A stretch of 64,000 nt of DNA from Segatella baroniae B14 (GCF_022024235.1 NZ_CP091800.1:970001-1034000); one strand, 5' to 3'; positions 49,428 through 56,932 are shown, counted from the first letter of the stretch. Notes: generated by a model from the letters alone, not told the origin. Numbers and translations: made by a program.

Positions 49428-49970
49428 TTATAAATTTTCTGGGGACAGCATTACAGAACGCAAAGAATCAGCTCTTTCCTTATAATATTGCATTGGTTTC
49501 CAATCTTGGCGAGGAAGTTTATTATCTTTGAGAAGATTATATATTATATCTGCACAATTATAATGGCCTAAATCTGATCCTTTTCTAAGATAATAAAGTG
49601 CCATTTCTTTTATCTCAGTATTTTTACTATTAGCGAACATGTTGTTTTCTTCATATCCGAATAATAAACGATAAACCTCATAACATGCATACATATCATC
49701 ATATTTCTCTGCCATAAGCAAATCATAGAATAAAATATCATAATGCTTTTGGGTTGGGAAACATAATTCATCATCAGGATAACACAATGCATATAATTCA
49801 TAATAGGCATCATGATTACCATATTTTACAATTTGTTGCTTTAAACTATCTTCTATTAAAGAAGTTCTATTTGTACAAGAAATATCCTTCTTATAATTAA
49901 ACATGAAAACAAAAGTTGTGCAAATTGCCCCTATTACTATTCCAATAAATATAAATAAAACTTTTTTCAT
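49428..49970 (-). CDS. Membrane-anchored protein with Sel1-like helices
   Basis: The 180-residue product has one N-terminal membrane anchor (about residues 4-23). The helical remainder contains a segment like a Sel1/TPR repeat (MALYYLRKGSDLGHYNCADI). These repeats normally mediate protein-protein contact. The start codon overlaps the stop of the 63-residue lipoprotein gene upstream (ATGA), so the two are translationally coupled. The gene is AT-rich and has no recognised catalytic motif. The Sel1 assignment rests on one repeat and is tentative. Confidence 0.55.
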   Translation of the reverse strand: MKKVLFIFIGIVIGAICTTFVFMFNYKKDISCTNRTSLIEDSLKQQIVKYGNHDAYYELYALCYPDDELCFPTQKHYDILFYDLLMAEKYDDMYACYEVYRLLFGYEENNMFANSKNTEIKEMALYYLRKGSDLGHYNCADIIYNLLKDNKLPRQDWKPMQYYKERADSLRSVMLSPENL

Positions 49971-50158
49971 CTTTTGTAAATTTTAGGTGTATTAAATAGC
50001 ATTTCTCGTAATTTCTTTAAGAAGTCTTTAAATTTATCATTCGCATGATAATGATTTATCCACGATAGATCATCATCCGTCAATTGTACTTTATGACAAT
50101 AAGACAAACCGCAAGAAGATAACAATAATAAAAGTATAAAATATTTTATATTTCCCAT
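49967..50158 (-). CDS. Short lipoprotein, probably truncated
   Basis: The 63-residue product has a signal peptide and lipobox LLSSC. It continues with LTDDDLSWINHYHANDKF, a segment that opens many longer (150-200 residue) Bacteroidota lipoproteins found in toxin-immunity neighbourhoods. Here the frame then changes to an unrelated basic tail and stops. I take it to be the 5' part of a decayed gene that may still be translated. It overlaps the next gene by 4 bp. Confidence 0.5.
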   Translation of the reverse strand: MGNIKYFILLLLLSSCGLSYCHKVQLTDDDLSWINHYHANDKFKDFLKKLREMLFNTPKIYKR

Positions 50159-50175
50159 AAAATTGATTATAAGAG

Positions 50176-50655
50176 TTATTCAAGTTTATTAAGTGTATTA
50201 AACCGCATTTTTTTTAAAATATTAGTTGCTCCTAAAATATAACATACCAACAAGAAAAGAAAAACAAAATCAATAATATCAATTTTTCTAGATTGCGCAT
50301 TATGAAATTCAAGCGGAGATTGCATTTTTAGCATTTGTTGTTTTATTGTAGGCTGTCCATCAAAAAACACTTTCCGTGTTTTTGTATTAACGAGGAAATA
50401 TTTATTTTTGGTCATGCCATAAATAAAATTATTTCCTACACAAAAAGAATCAATACTATTAACCAAATATTCTCCTGTTTTGCTATCCAGCAAACCAGCA
50501 GAAGATCCATTTATCTCTATTGCATAATCGTTTGGGATTTTATCTAAATAATATGTACCTATAAAATCTTCATGATAATATATGGTCTTCGATATCGAAT
50601 AAGTTAGAAGTAATAATACAATTAACACTAAGTTTATTAATAATTTTGATATTTT
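50176..50655 (-). CDS. Membrane protein of unknown function
   Basis: This 159-residue protein has a helix at each end (about 5-25 and 130-148) and an extracytoplasmic domain of about 100 residues. A strand pattern around GSSAGLLDSKTGEYL suggests a small beta-rich fold. The start at 50655 was chosen because MKISKLLINLVLIVL begins the first helix; an in-frame ATG at 50730 would overlap another small frame. It belongs to the AT-rich leftward cluster. No family is recognised. Confidence 0.5.
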   Translation of the reverse strand, partial: KISKLLINLVLIVLLLLTYSISKTIYYHEDFIGTYYLDKIPNDYAIEINGSSAGLLDSKTGEYLVNSIDSFCVGNNFIYGMTKNKYFLVNTKTRKVFFDGQPTIKQQMLKMQSPLEFHNAQSRKIDIIDFVFLFLLVCYILGATNILKKMRFNTLNKLE

Positions 50656-50668
50656 CATAAATAGTTTA

Positions 50669-50809
50669 TTATACTGGTTTAAAAAAGAAGGTTCTAGTTC
50701 TTGTTTTGTAATCATAAGGGGTTCCTCCACGCTCTAAATTTGGCCCTTTATCATCAGGCTTACAAAATGAAATACCCAATAGACCTGTTATAACGCTATA
50801 ATTAACCAT
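50669..50809 (-). CDS. 46-residue small protein or gene fragment
   Basis: An intact 46-codon frame starts at ATG 50809 and stops 13 bp before the next gene. It begins with a hydrophobic stretch (YSVITGLLGISF) and continues KPDDKGPNLERGGTPYDYK. The polar tail looks like the C-terminus of a larger protein, so this may be a fragment. It lies in a gap of the right size in the cluster and on the same strand. Confidence 0.35.
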   Translation of the reverse strand: MVNYSVITGLLGISFCKPDDKGPNLERGGTPYDYKTRTRTFFFKPV

Positions 50810-50830
50810 AGTTCTCCCAATATGGAAAGT

Positions 50831-51262
50831 TCACTTTAATTCATACTCCGTAAATATCACTTTTCTATAATCTTCTCCACAAAAAAAATCATATGTATCC
50901 GGAACATATAATTTATGATTATAAACCACATACGGACTAGGCGTCCCTCGATCTATTTTATAAGAAGTTTTTGTATTTATATCTGTTATTATATAATATA
51001 AAACCCAAGGGCCAATAATTGTTTCAACTCTTTTATAATGATAATTAATACTATCAGAAGGATCAACAAATAGCACTATGTTTATACTATTATCACATTC
51101 TGGTATACTTGATATTTTTTCCCTAACTTTACTTGGTAATTCATTAAACCTAAGTACTCTTTTTTTTAAATACTTTATGTTATAACTACACGAAATACAA
51201 CATAACAAAACGGAAAATATTCCTATAAATACTATATTCTTTTTGTTTTCATGATAATTCAT
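50831..51262 (-). CDS. Lipoprotein of unknown function
   Basis: The 143-residue product has a signal peptide with lipobox CCISC (Cys25). The mature domain ends in a series of strands: TPSPYVVYNHKLYVPDTYDF and KVIFTEYELK. I associate this ending with small lipoproteins found in several copies beside one another in Bacteroidota, often near secreted toxins. It is the first gene of the AT-rich leftward cluster. A small dyad just upstream (51277-51296) could be its operator. The function is unknown. Confidence 0.6.
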   Translation of the reverse strand: MNYHENKKNIVFIGIFSVLLCCISCSYNIKYLKKRVLRFNELPSKVREKISSIPECDNSINIVLFVDPSDSINYHYKRVETIIGPWVLYYIITDINTKTSYKIDRGTPSPYVVYNHKLYVPDTYDFFCGEDYRKVIFTEYELK

Positions 51263-51276
51263 TTGGCCATAATAGA

Positions 51277-51296
51277 ATTAAGTTATACGACTTAAT
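51277..51296. promoter_or_regulatory. Dyad upstream of the AT-rich cluster
   Basis: ATTAAGT-N6-ACTTAAT is a perfect 7-bp dyad 14 bp upstream of the lipoprotein start. It may be an operator; no clear -7 box was found beside it. Confidence 0.35.
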
Positions 51297-51439
51297 CAGA
51301 TATATAAAAATAAGTGATTAATTTTCTTACAAAATTATATATAAACTAGATACATTGTTTATTTTTTTAACTTTTTTAGTACTCAATAGGTAACTTTCAT
51401 ATTCGAGACCACAAAGGTGGTACAGGTTCTGCGCTGCTG

Positions 51440-51535
51440 TCAATGGTATGACTTGTTGTCCGTATAGATGTTCAGTTCGTCGTATCTGGCTGTCCTTATC
51501 CATTTGGCAGGCACGCTGATGAACTTGAAAACCAT
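51440..51535 (-). pseudogene. Transposase C-terminal fragment
   Basis: A 31-codon minus-strand frame contains FKFISVPAKWIRTARYDEL, which resembles the C-terminal end of IS1380/IS4-type transposases. Its codon use is more GC-rich than the surrounding sequence. The rest of the element is missing and no terminal repeats are visible. It marks an old insertion between the AT-rich cluster and ribB. Confidence 0.35.
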
Positions 51536-51629
51536 ACAAAACATAAAGGCAACCGAAATCAATCGATTGCCTTTATTCCTATTTAAATAACAGTTTCAAA
51601 TGAAATCTGTAGAATGAATCTATTACCGT

Positions 51630-52253
51630 TTAGCAGTTGTTAGCTTTACGATATTCTATCAATTCCTCGATAGAAATAATCTTCATATCCCAAGCCTTCG
51701 CCTTTTCCATCAACTGTGGCAAACGCGCCATCGTACCATCTTCATTCATCACCTCCATCAACACGCCAACAGGTTTAAGTCCCGCAAGACGACACAAGTC
51801 GATAGCAGCTTCGGTATGACCATTACGATCGAGCACACCATTATCCTGTGCATAAAGCGGATTAATATGTCCTGGACGACCAAAAGTATCAGGGGTAGAA
51901 GAAGGATCAGACAAAGCCAAAATAGTAGCCGCACGGTCTGCAGCTGAAACACCAGTAGAACAGCCCTCAAGTTTATCGACCGTAACCGTGAAAGGTGTAC
52001 CCAAAAGTGAAGTATTATCCTTTACCATGTGAGGCAAATTAAGCTCAGCGCAACGAGCGTTAGTCATAGGCACACATAGTACACCACGAGCCTCATGCAA
52101 TAAGAAGTTAACTTTTTCAGGAGTAATCTTTTCTGCTGCAACTATCAGATCACCTTCGTTTTCGCGATCTTCATCGTCTACAACGATTACAAATTTACCC
52201 TCTTTAAAATCTTTTACCGCTTCCTCAATACTATTGAGCTTATATTCTGTCAT
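51630..52253 (-). CDS. ribB: 3,4-dihydroxy-2-butanone 4-phosphate synthase
   Basis: The 207-residue enzyme makes the four-carbon unit of riboflavin from ribulose 5-phosphate. Diagnostic motifs are [18 protein letters not shown] (acidic active-site loop), [22 protein letters not shown] and [11 protein letters not shown]. There is no GTP cyclohydrolase II domain. Many Bacteroidota have a fused ribBA of about 400 residues; this is a stand-alone ribB. The start at 52253 follows a -7 box (TAAGTTTG, 52304-52311 on the minus strand); an in-frame ATG at 52355 lies upstream of that box. No other rib genes or FMN riboswitch are visible nearby. Confidence 0.95.
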   Translation of the reverse strand: MTEYKLNSIEEAVKDFKEGKFVIVVDDEDRENEGDLIVAAEKITPEKVNFLLHEARGVLCVPMTNARCAELNLPHMVKDNTSLLGTPFTVTVDKLEGCSTGVSAADRAATILALSDPSSTPDTFGRPGHINPLYAQDNGVLDRNGHTEAAIDLCRLAGLKPVGVLMEVMNEDGTMARLPQLMEKAKAWDMKIISIEELIEYRKANNC

Positions 52254-52391
52254 TTTTACAAATCTTTTTTTGTGGGTTTTTAATACCTTTTTATATGATG
52301 CTGCAAACTTACTGATTTTTTTTGAGAATTCCATCGATTTAATCAAAAATATCAAATTTATCTCTCATACGATACTTTTTTACCGAAAATA

Positions 52392-52423
52392 TTTGGAAGT
52401 AATATAAAAATAGTCTATATTTG
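52392..52423 (+). promoter_or_regulatory. Consensus promoter of the thioredoxin lipoprotein gene
   Basis: TTTG (52392-52395), 20 bp, then TATATTTG (52416-52423). The leader would be about 18 nt. Confidence 0.75.
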
Positions 52424-52446
52424 CAGCAATAAATATCTGAAACGAT

Positions 52447-52992
52447 ATGAAATACTTGATAAGGAAAACGATATTAATGGGCTTAACCCTGACCATGATG
52501 CTTGCTGCAACGAGCTGTAATAAACAGTCGGATAAGAATGCACAGCAAGAAGGGAAAGAGCCTACAGCCAGTAACCATCTGGCAAAAGAAGAGAACAAGA
52601 CAACTATAAACAAGGAGGAAAAAAAGATGAACAAACCAGTAGAAATGACTGCGGAAATGTTCCGCGAGAAGATTATGGATTATCAGACTAATCCTAATGA
52701 ATGGAAATATCAAGGTGATAAACCAGCTGTTATCGACTTCTACGCTACATGGTGTGGTCCTTGTAAAGCTACCGCACCGGTACTCGAAGAATTAGCAGGC
52801 GAGTATACAGGACAAATCGATTTTTACAAGGTCGATGTAGACCAGCAAGAAGAACTCGCTGCATTGTTTGGTGTACGCTCTATCCCTACCCTCGTATTTA
52901 TACCTAAGGAAGGACAGCCACAGACCGCTGTTGGGGCGATGAACAAGCAGCAGTTGCAAGAAGCGATACAAGCTACGATCTTAAAACATTAA
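52447..52992 (+). CDS. Thioredoxin-family lipoprotein
   Basis: The 181-residue protein starts with a signal peptide and lipobox AATSC (Cys24). A polar, Lys/Glu-rich linker of about 40 residues is followed by a complete thioredoxin domain with active site FYATWCGPCKA and cis-proline segment RSIPTLVF. It should catalyse thiol-disulfide exchange in the periplasm or on the membrane surface. It has its own consensus promoter and terminator. An internal ATG before the domain (MNKPVEMT) could in principle give a cytoplasmic form, but nothing in the sequence supports that. Confidence 0.88.
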   Translation: MKYLIRKTILMGLTLTMMLAATSCNKQSDKNAQQEGKEPTASNHLAKEENKTTINKEEKKMNKPVEMTAEMFREKIMDYQTNPNEWKYQGDKPAVIDFYATWCGPCKATAPVLEELAGEYTGQIDFYKVDVDQQEELAALFGVRSIPTLVFIPKEGQPQTAVGAMNKQQLQEAIQATILKH

Positions 52993-53025
52993 GAGTGAAT
53001 ATCGCCCGACATCGGGTAAAAATAG

Positions 53026-53054
53026 GCAGAAAACGCAAGTTTTCTGCTTTTTTT
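53026..53054 (+). terminator. Terminator of the thioredoxin gene
   Basis: A 9-bp stem (53026-53034/53039-53047) has a GCAA tetraloop and seven Ts. Confidence 0.85.
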
Positions 53055-53077
53055 CGTCTTATCAACGAATATTTGCG

Positions 53078-53085
53078 TAACTTTG
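53078..53085 (+). promoter_or_regulatory. -7 box of serB
   Basis: TAACTTTG fits the -7 consensus, without TTTG at the standard distance. The leader would be about 24 nt. Confidence 0.5.
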
Positions 53086-53114
53086 CACGATAAACGCAAC
53101 TATTCATATTTGAT

Positions 53115-54359
53115 ATGGTAAATAATGAACTAAAAGAAGAACAGATCCTTATTGGTATAACCGGTATCGACCAGCCAGGTCTTACCGCTACCATCATGCG
53201 TATCCTTTCTCGCTACGAGGCACAAATCCTCGATATCGGTCAGGCTAACATCCACTCTACTTTAAGTTTGGGTATCTTGATTCGTATCGGCACGGAGAAG
53301 TCAGGATTCGTTATGAAAGATCTTCTGTTTGCAGCCACCGAACTTGGTGTACATATTGACTTCCGTCCAGTAGCCGACAAGGAATACGAGGGATGGGTAC
53401 GCCATCAGGGTAAAAACCGCTATATCCTATCAGTGGTAGGTAGAAGTCTTACCGCATTGCAAATAGCTCTTGTTACTGCGATTATACGCCAACAAGGTTT
53501 TAATATTGATAATATTCGCCGACTCACTGGTAGAATGAGTATCGAGCATCCTGAAAGTAATCTCCGCACTTGTTTCGAGTTTTCACTACGTGGCAAACCT
53601 ACAGATCGGGAGCAGATGCAAAGTGAATTTATGCGATTGAGCCGTGAGCACGGTATCGAGATATCATTCCAGGAAGATACTATGTATCGCCGTATGCGAA
53701 GACTGATTTGTTTCGATATGGACTCTACGCTGATTCAGGCTGAATGTATCGATGAGCTGGCTCGCCGTCATGGTGTATACGATCAGGTTGCAGCCATCAC
53801 AGCCAGCGCTATGCGTGGTGAAATCGATTTCAAAGAGAGTTTTACCCGAAGAGTGGCTTTGCTGAAGGGTCTTGATATCAGCGTTATGGAGGATGTACAG
53901 AAGAATCTTCCTATCACCGAGGGTTGTGATCGACTGATGAAAGTGCTCAAGAAGGCTGGTTATAAGATTGCTATCCTCTCTGGTGGATTTACTTACTTTG
54001 GTGAATACTTCCGCAAGACATACGGTGTAGACTATGTATATGCCAACGAACTTGAAGTTGGCGAAGACGGCAAGTTGACCGGTCGCTACAAAGGTCCTGT
54101 TGTCGATGGTCATCGCAAGGCAGAACTATTGAAACTGATTGCTCAGGTAGAGCAAATCAATTTGGAGCAAACGGTAGCTGTGGGTGATGGTGCAAACGAC
54201 CTACTCATGATATCAGAAGCTGGTCTGGGAATCGCCTTCCACGCTAAACCAAAAGTTGTAGAAAGCGCCGAACAGAGTATTAACAACATTGGACTCGATG
54301 CCATATTATACTTCCTTGGCTTCAAGGACAGCTACCTAGGCGAAGATGGTGTAGCATAA
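53115..54359 (+). CDS. serB: Phosphoserine phosphatase with N-terminal ACT domains
   Basis: The 414-residue cytoplasmic enzyme performs the last step of serine synthesis. Two ACT-like regions occupy about residues 1-180, beginning LIGITGIDQPGLTATIM, and probably bind serine or another amino acid. The HAD-type phosphatase domain follows: DMDST with nucleophile D201 and D203, then SGGFTYFG (motif II), the conserved Lys, and VGDGANDLLMI (motif III with metal-binding Asp). Length and architecture match SerB of Bacteroidota. It is monocistronic, between two terminators. Confidence 0.95.
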   Translation: MVNNELKEEQILIGITGIDQPGLTATIMRILSRYEAQILDIGQANIHSTLSLGILIRIGTEKSGFVMKDLLFAATELGVHIDFRPVADKEYEGWVRHQGKNRYILSVVGRSLTALQIALVTAIIRQQGFNIDNIRRLTGRMSIEHPESNLRTCFEFSLRGKPTDREQMQSEFMRLSREHGIEISFQEDTMYRRMRRLICFDMDSTLIQAECIDELARRHGVYDQVAAITASAMRGEIDFKESFTRRVALLKGLDISVMEDVQKNLPITEGCDRLMKVLKKAGYKIAILSGGFTYFGEYFRKTYGVDYVYANELEVGEDGKLTGRYKGPVVDGHRKAELLKLIAQVEQINLEQTVAVGDGANDLLMISEAGLGIAFHAKPKVVESAEQSINNIGLDAILYFLGFKDSYLGEDGVA

Positions 54360-54386
54360 AAAGAAAGATCGATAATAGAAATAGCA

Positions 54387-54429
54387 GACTCAACCAGAAG
54401 GCGTATACACCTCTGGTTGAGTCTTTTTT
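54387..54429 (+). terminator. Terminator of serB
   Basis: A 12-bp stem (54387-54398/54412-54423) is followed by six Ts. Confidence 0.8.
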
Positions 54430-54505
54430 ATGTCATCATGCAAACGTTTACATAATAAAAAACAATTTTAATGCGTAAAAATTATCATAGTAGAGAAAAA
54501 CTATA

Positions 54506-54513
54506 TATCTTTG
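54506..54513 (+). promoter_or_regulatory. -7 box before the 34-codon gene
   Basis: TATCTTTG followed by CA matches the -7 consensus; no TTTG lies at the -33 position. The leader would be about 50 nt and contains one TAATGCGAA motif (54555-54563). Confidence 0.45.
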
Positions 54514-54570
54514 CAGCAAAAGTTGAGAATTTCAACGAGAAAAATAAAAAGAACTAATGCGAATAAAGCG

Positions 54571-54675
54571 ATGAAAAAGGAAAAGAATGTATCAACAGGA
54601 ACTATCAAAAATGGTATGATTGAAACAGATTTTAATTTCCATAACTGGTTCCTTTCTTACATCGACAAAGACTAA
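54571..54675 (+). CDS. Candidate 34-residue small protein
   Basis: A complete frame from ATG 54571 to TAA 54675 encodes MKKEKNVSTGTIKNGMIETD and a short tail containing NFHNWFLSYI. It has a promoter-like box upstream and a strong hairpin terminator downstream, and no other gene fits this transcript. The tail is aromatic and could be amphipathic. No Cys or leader-peptidase motif points to a modified peptide. It may instead be a small RNA, or unexpressed. Confidence 0.35.
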   Translation: MKKEKNVSTGTIKNGMIETDFNFHNWFLSYIDKD

Positions 54676-54742
54676 TCTCTTAATCGTGTGAGCAAGATTT
54701 GAGAAGGAAAGAGAATTAAAAGAAAAAACATTTTAAAAAAAA

Positions 54743-54780
54743 GGGACAATCGATATAATAATTCGACTGTCCCTTTTTTT
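54743..54780 (+). terminator. Terminator hairpin, left member of a duplicated pair
   Basis: GGGACA-A-TCGA pairs with TCGA-C-TGTCCC around a 9-nt loop (TATAATAAT), followed by seven Ts. A closely related hairpin at 56599 has the loop in the opposite orientation. Confidence 0.8.
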
Positions 54781-54829
54781 AGTTAACAAGAAAAAATCCA
54801 CTTATTCCATCATTTTAACATCATTTTTG
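54763..54829 (+). repeat. 67-bp direct repeat, left copy
   Basis: From the 3' arm of the hairpin through CCACTTATTCC to CATTTTTG, this matches 56618-56686. The only difference is two fewer As in an A-run. The two copies bracket the ATPase/nuclease pair. Confidence 0.85.
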
Positions 54830-54849
54830 GCTTAGAAAAATCCTCTCAA

Positions 54850-55351
54850 TCATTTCAAATAATCATACAAGAATATTGGAAAAGAGTTTAATATGGAAAC
54901 CATTTCATCCGTATTCACATATTTATCTTTCTGCGCTTCAAATATGCTTTTCTGATTGATCGTTGATTTTTCTGATGGGATGGTATTGCAACCACTTACT
55001 AAATAATGAGCCTTACATACATTTTGAATTTTCAAACTTTCCCAGTTGTTCTTGACGGTTTCCTTGTCTGTCTTATCAAGGTCGATGAATCGAAAGGCTT
55101 TTGCTTGTGCATAAGCGAAACGTTCGGCCTTACCTTTGAATAGATGCTTGGCGCACTCGTCCCTTGTCGCAACATATTTCCAATAGTCAGCATCTGGCAT
55201 TTCCTTGGTGTATTTCAATATTTGAGTACAATGTTGGGAGATCATGCCTGCACTTAACTACGCATAGTTCTTCATTCGGCAGGAATAGTTTTCCTATCGA
55301 ATCGAAAACCGTAGGTTCGGCTTTTCCACCTTCAAATACGAACAATATCAT
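54850..55351 (-). pseudogene. TOPRIM/RloB-like nuclease gene, internally deleted
   Basis: The 5' part starts at ATG 55351 inside the ATPase stop (ATGA overlap). It reads ILFVFEGGKAEPTVF, a TOPRIM/RloB-like first strand with the catalytic-type Glu, as far as HDLPTLYS, then stops at 55187. The rest continues in another frame (54850-55245): RYTK-type segment YTKEMPDADYWKY, FIDLDKTDKE, and a tail NSFPIFLYDYLK. Family members I recall have a middle section with an acidic Asp-x-Asp strand between these parts; it is absent here. The gene therefore looks inactivated by an internal deletion plus frameshift. The toxic nuclease of the pair is lost while the ATPase remains. Confidence 0.7.
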
Positions 55352-56454
55352 ACGCCAAACGTACCCCCTCTATACAGTTTCTCCAAGTTGTGACCAAATC
55401 GAAGCTCTTTGTCCGTAAGATTGCATATCGCACTTATATTGTTGTTCTTTAATATGAAGAAACAATCAGGGCGTAGCAAATCATTTGACAACAAAAACGT
55501 GTCATGAGTAGTCAAGAATAACTGATTGTCACTCTTGAACAATCGACGGCAAAGGGTATATGAAAGTTCATGGTGGTAAAAAGCATCAAATTCATCAATG
55601 AAGATAAATGAAGCATTCACCATCTCTTTCAACCAGTAGTATTGCAATTCTAAATTCATTGTGCCCGTAGACGCAACTAACACAAATGGCATACGGATGC
55701 CATTGATAACCGTATAAAGCATGTTCTCGCCCTGCATGGGTTTAGCAAACACAAAATGCTGACCGCTCACTTCTTTCAGAAAATTCGAGAAATCCTCTGT
55801 AAGATTATTGTTGATGATATATTCCTCTATGTTGCTTCCTCCCTCTTTAAGTCCAATAAACTCACGATTGTCAAGGCTTCTGAAGAACAACATATTCTCA
55901 ACAAAGTTTCTTAGCTTCAGCAAGGCATGCCCTTCAGGAAAAGGCACAACACTCAACAGATAATTGACAATCGAGATGTTATTTGCGCTGTTTTTCAAAT
56001 TGTCAATGGCTGCATCCGTCAAAGCGAACTCTTTGTTCAAGCGCAACGTATCCGTGTCCTTATATAGTAGTTCCTTGTCATTCAAGAACAATTGCTCCTT
56101 TACGATAATCCCTTTAAGCTCCTTTGCCACCTTTGAGTAGTTATATGATATGACATCTTTACCGAAATTAAAGACATACTCAAAATCTACAGGCAGGTTG
56201 TATCCATATGCCGAAGTATAGTTCAAATAGTAATCGGGTTTCTTCCACTTATGCGACAAATGATTGGCTATATCGAAGATAGCCAACCCTAAGTTACTTT
56301 TTCCTGATCCATTTGGACCATATATGATGCCATTCTTCACAATACCGTTCTTAATGGCATCCGTATTGAAAGAATAGCTGCATGGATGCGACAAATTCCA
56401 CTCTATGTTATCAGCAAATCCACGATAATTCTTAACGGCAAATCTTGTTAGCAT
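55348..56454 (-). CDS. AAA15/AAA_21-type ABC ATPase of a defence-like pair
   Basis: The 368-residue ATPase has Walker A GPNGSGKSN (about residues 47-55), and Walker B FIFIDEFDAFYH with catalytic Glu. A switch His lies in TTHDTFLLSNDLLRP. This is the OLD/RloA-like ATPase fold that controls a partner nuclease in anti-phage systems. The partner is the gene downstream, coupled by an ATGA overlap but broken. The ATPase frame itself is intact. It is expressed leftward from a promoter (56487-56494) overlapped by a strong palindrome. An anti-phage role is inferred from family and context. Confidence 0.75.
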   Translation of the reverse strand: MLTRFAVKNYRGFADNIEWNLSHPCSYSFNTDAIKNGIVKNGIIYGPNGSGKSNLGLAIFDIANHLSHKWKKPDYYLNYTSAYGYNLPVDFEYVFNFGKDVISYNYSKVAKELKGIIVKEQLFLNDKELLYKDTDTLRLNKEFALTDAAIDNLKNSANNISIVNYLLSVVPFPEGHALLKLRNFVENMLFFRSLDNREFIGLKEGGSNIEEYIINNNLTEDFSNFLKEVSGQHFVFAKPMQGENMLYTVINGIRMPFVLVASTGTMNLELQYYWLKEMVNASFIFIDEFDAFYHHELSYTLCRRLFKSDNQLFLTTHDTFLLSNDLLRPDCFFILKNNNISAICNLTDKELRFGHNLEKLYRGGTFGV

Positions 56455-56486
56455 AGCTAATATTTACTTTTTTAAATTATATACGG

Positions 56487-56534
56487 CAAAGTTACAAAAT
56501 ATTCTTTGTTCCGTAAAATATTTACGGAACAAAG
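56487..56534 (-). promoter_or_regulatory. Promoter with overlapping 14-bp palindrome (operator)
   Basis: A minus-strand -7 box TAACTTTG (56487-56494) lies just downstream of a perfect palindrome: CTTTGTTCCGTAAA, a 3-bp centre, then its complement (56504-56534). The palindrome covers the expected -33 position. A dimeric repressor bound there would block the ATPase promoter. Alternatively it is a hairpin of unknown use. Confidence 0.55.
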
Positions 56535-56598
56535 TCTCTAATATGGCAAACTTTCCCATAAAATAACCTTCTTTTAATCTTTTTCGTATGCATTTTAC

Positions 56599-56635
56599 GG
56601 ACAGTCGAATTATTATATCGACTGTCCCTTTTTTT
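56599..56635 (+). terminator. Terminator-like hairpin, right member of the duplicated pair
   Basis: GGACAGTCGA pairs with TCGACTGTCC around the loop ATTATTATA, followed by seven Ts. The loop is the exact reverse complement of that in the left hairpin at 54743. Confidence 0.75.
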
Positions 56636-56686
56636 AGTTAACAAGAAAAAAAATCCACTTATTCCATCATTTTAACATCATTTTTG
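56618..56686 (+). repeat. 69-bp direct repeat, right copy
   Basis: It is the partner of 54763-54829, in the same orientation, 1855 bp away. It runs directly into the 33-bp periodic array. Confidence 0.85.
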
Positions 56687-56764
56687 TCCACTTATTCCGT
56701 TTTTTAACGACCGATTTCACCCACTTATTCCGAATTTTTAGGGCTATTTTTGTCCACTTATTCC
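56655..56764. repeat. Array of four CCACTTATTCC units with exact 33-bp period
   Basis: The 11-bp core occurs at 56655, 56688, 56721 and 56754, each exactly 33 bp apart, with variable AT-rich spacers between. On the minus strand one frame stays open across three units and would encode an 11-residue repeat (RNKWTK-x-x-LK-x). The core also occurs once in the left direct repeat, at 54798. Neither a CRISPR (core too short) nor a known iteron is evident. Confidence 0.8.
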
Positions 56765-56924
56765 TTTTTTGGGCTGTATAACCGAATACTTTGAAAGACT
56801 TCTTTACAAGGTTCAACACATCGGATTTTTATAAGAAAACGACGAGATATTTATAATACCCTAAATATATGTCACATTTTCAAATATTTAATGTACAAAT
56901 TCGACAGAGTCTAAAATTATTTAT

Positions 56925-56932
56925 TATATTTG
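56925..56932 (+). promoter_or_regulatory. -7 box of the RloA/RloB operon
   Basis: TATATTTG followed by CA is a good -7 box, without TTTG at -33. The leader would be about 27 nt. Confidence 0.5.

Noticed and set aside
51536..52447. FMN riboswitch upstream of ribB
   Set aside because: The leader is short and AT-rich and shows none of the conserved FMN-element segments.
54850..55245. 131-codon frame as an independent gene
   Set aside because: Its sequence is the C-terminal part of the nuclease that starts at 55351 in another frame, so it is part of a pseudogene.
56655..56764. CRISPR array
   Set aside because: The repeated core is only 11 bp and the spacers are low-complexity AT DNA; no cas genes are present.
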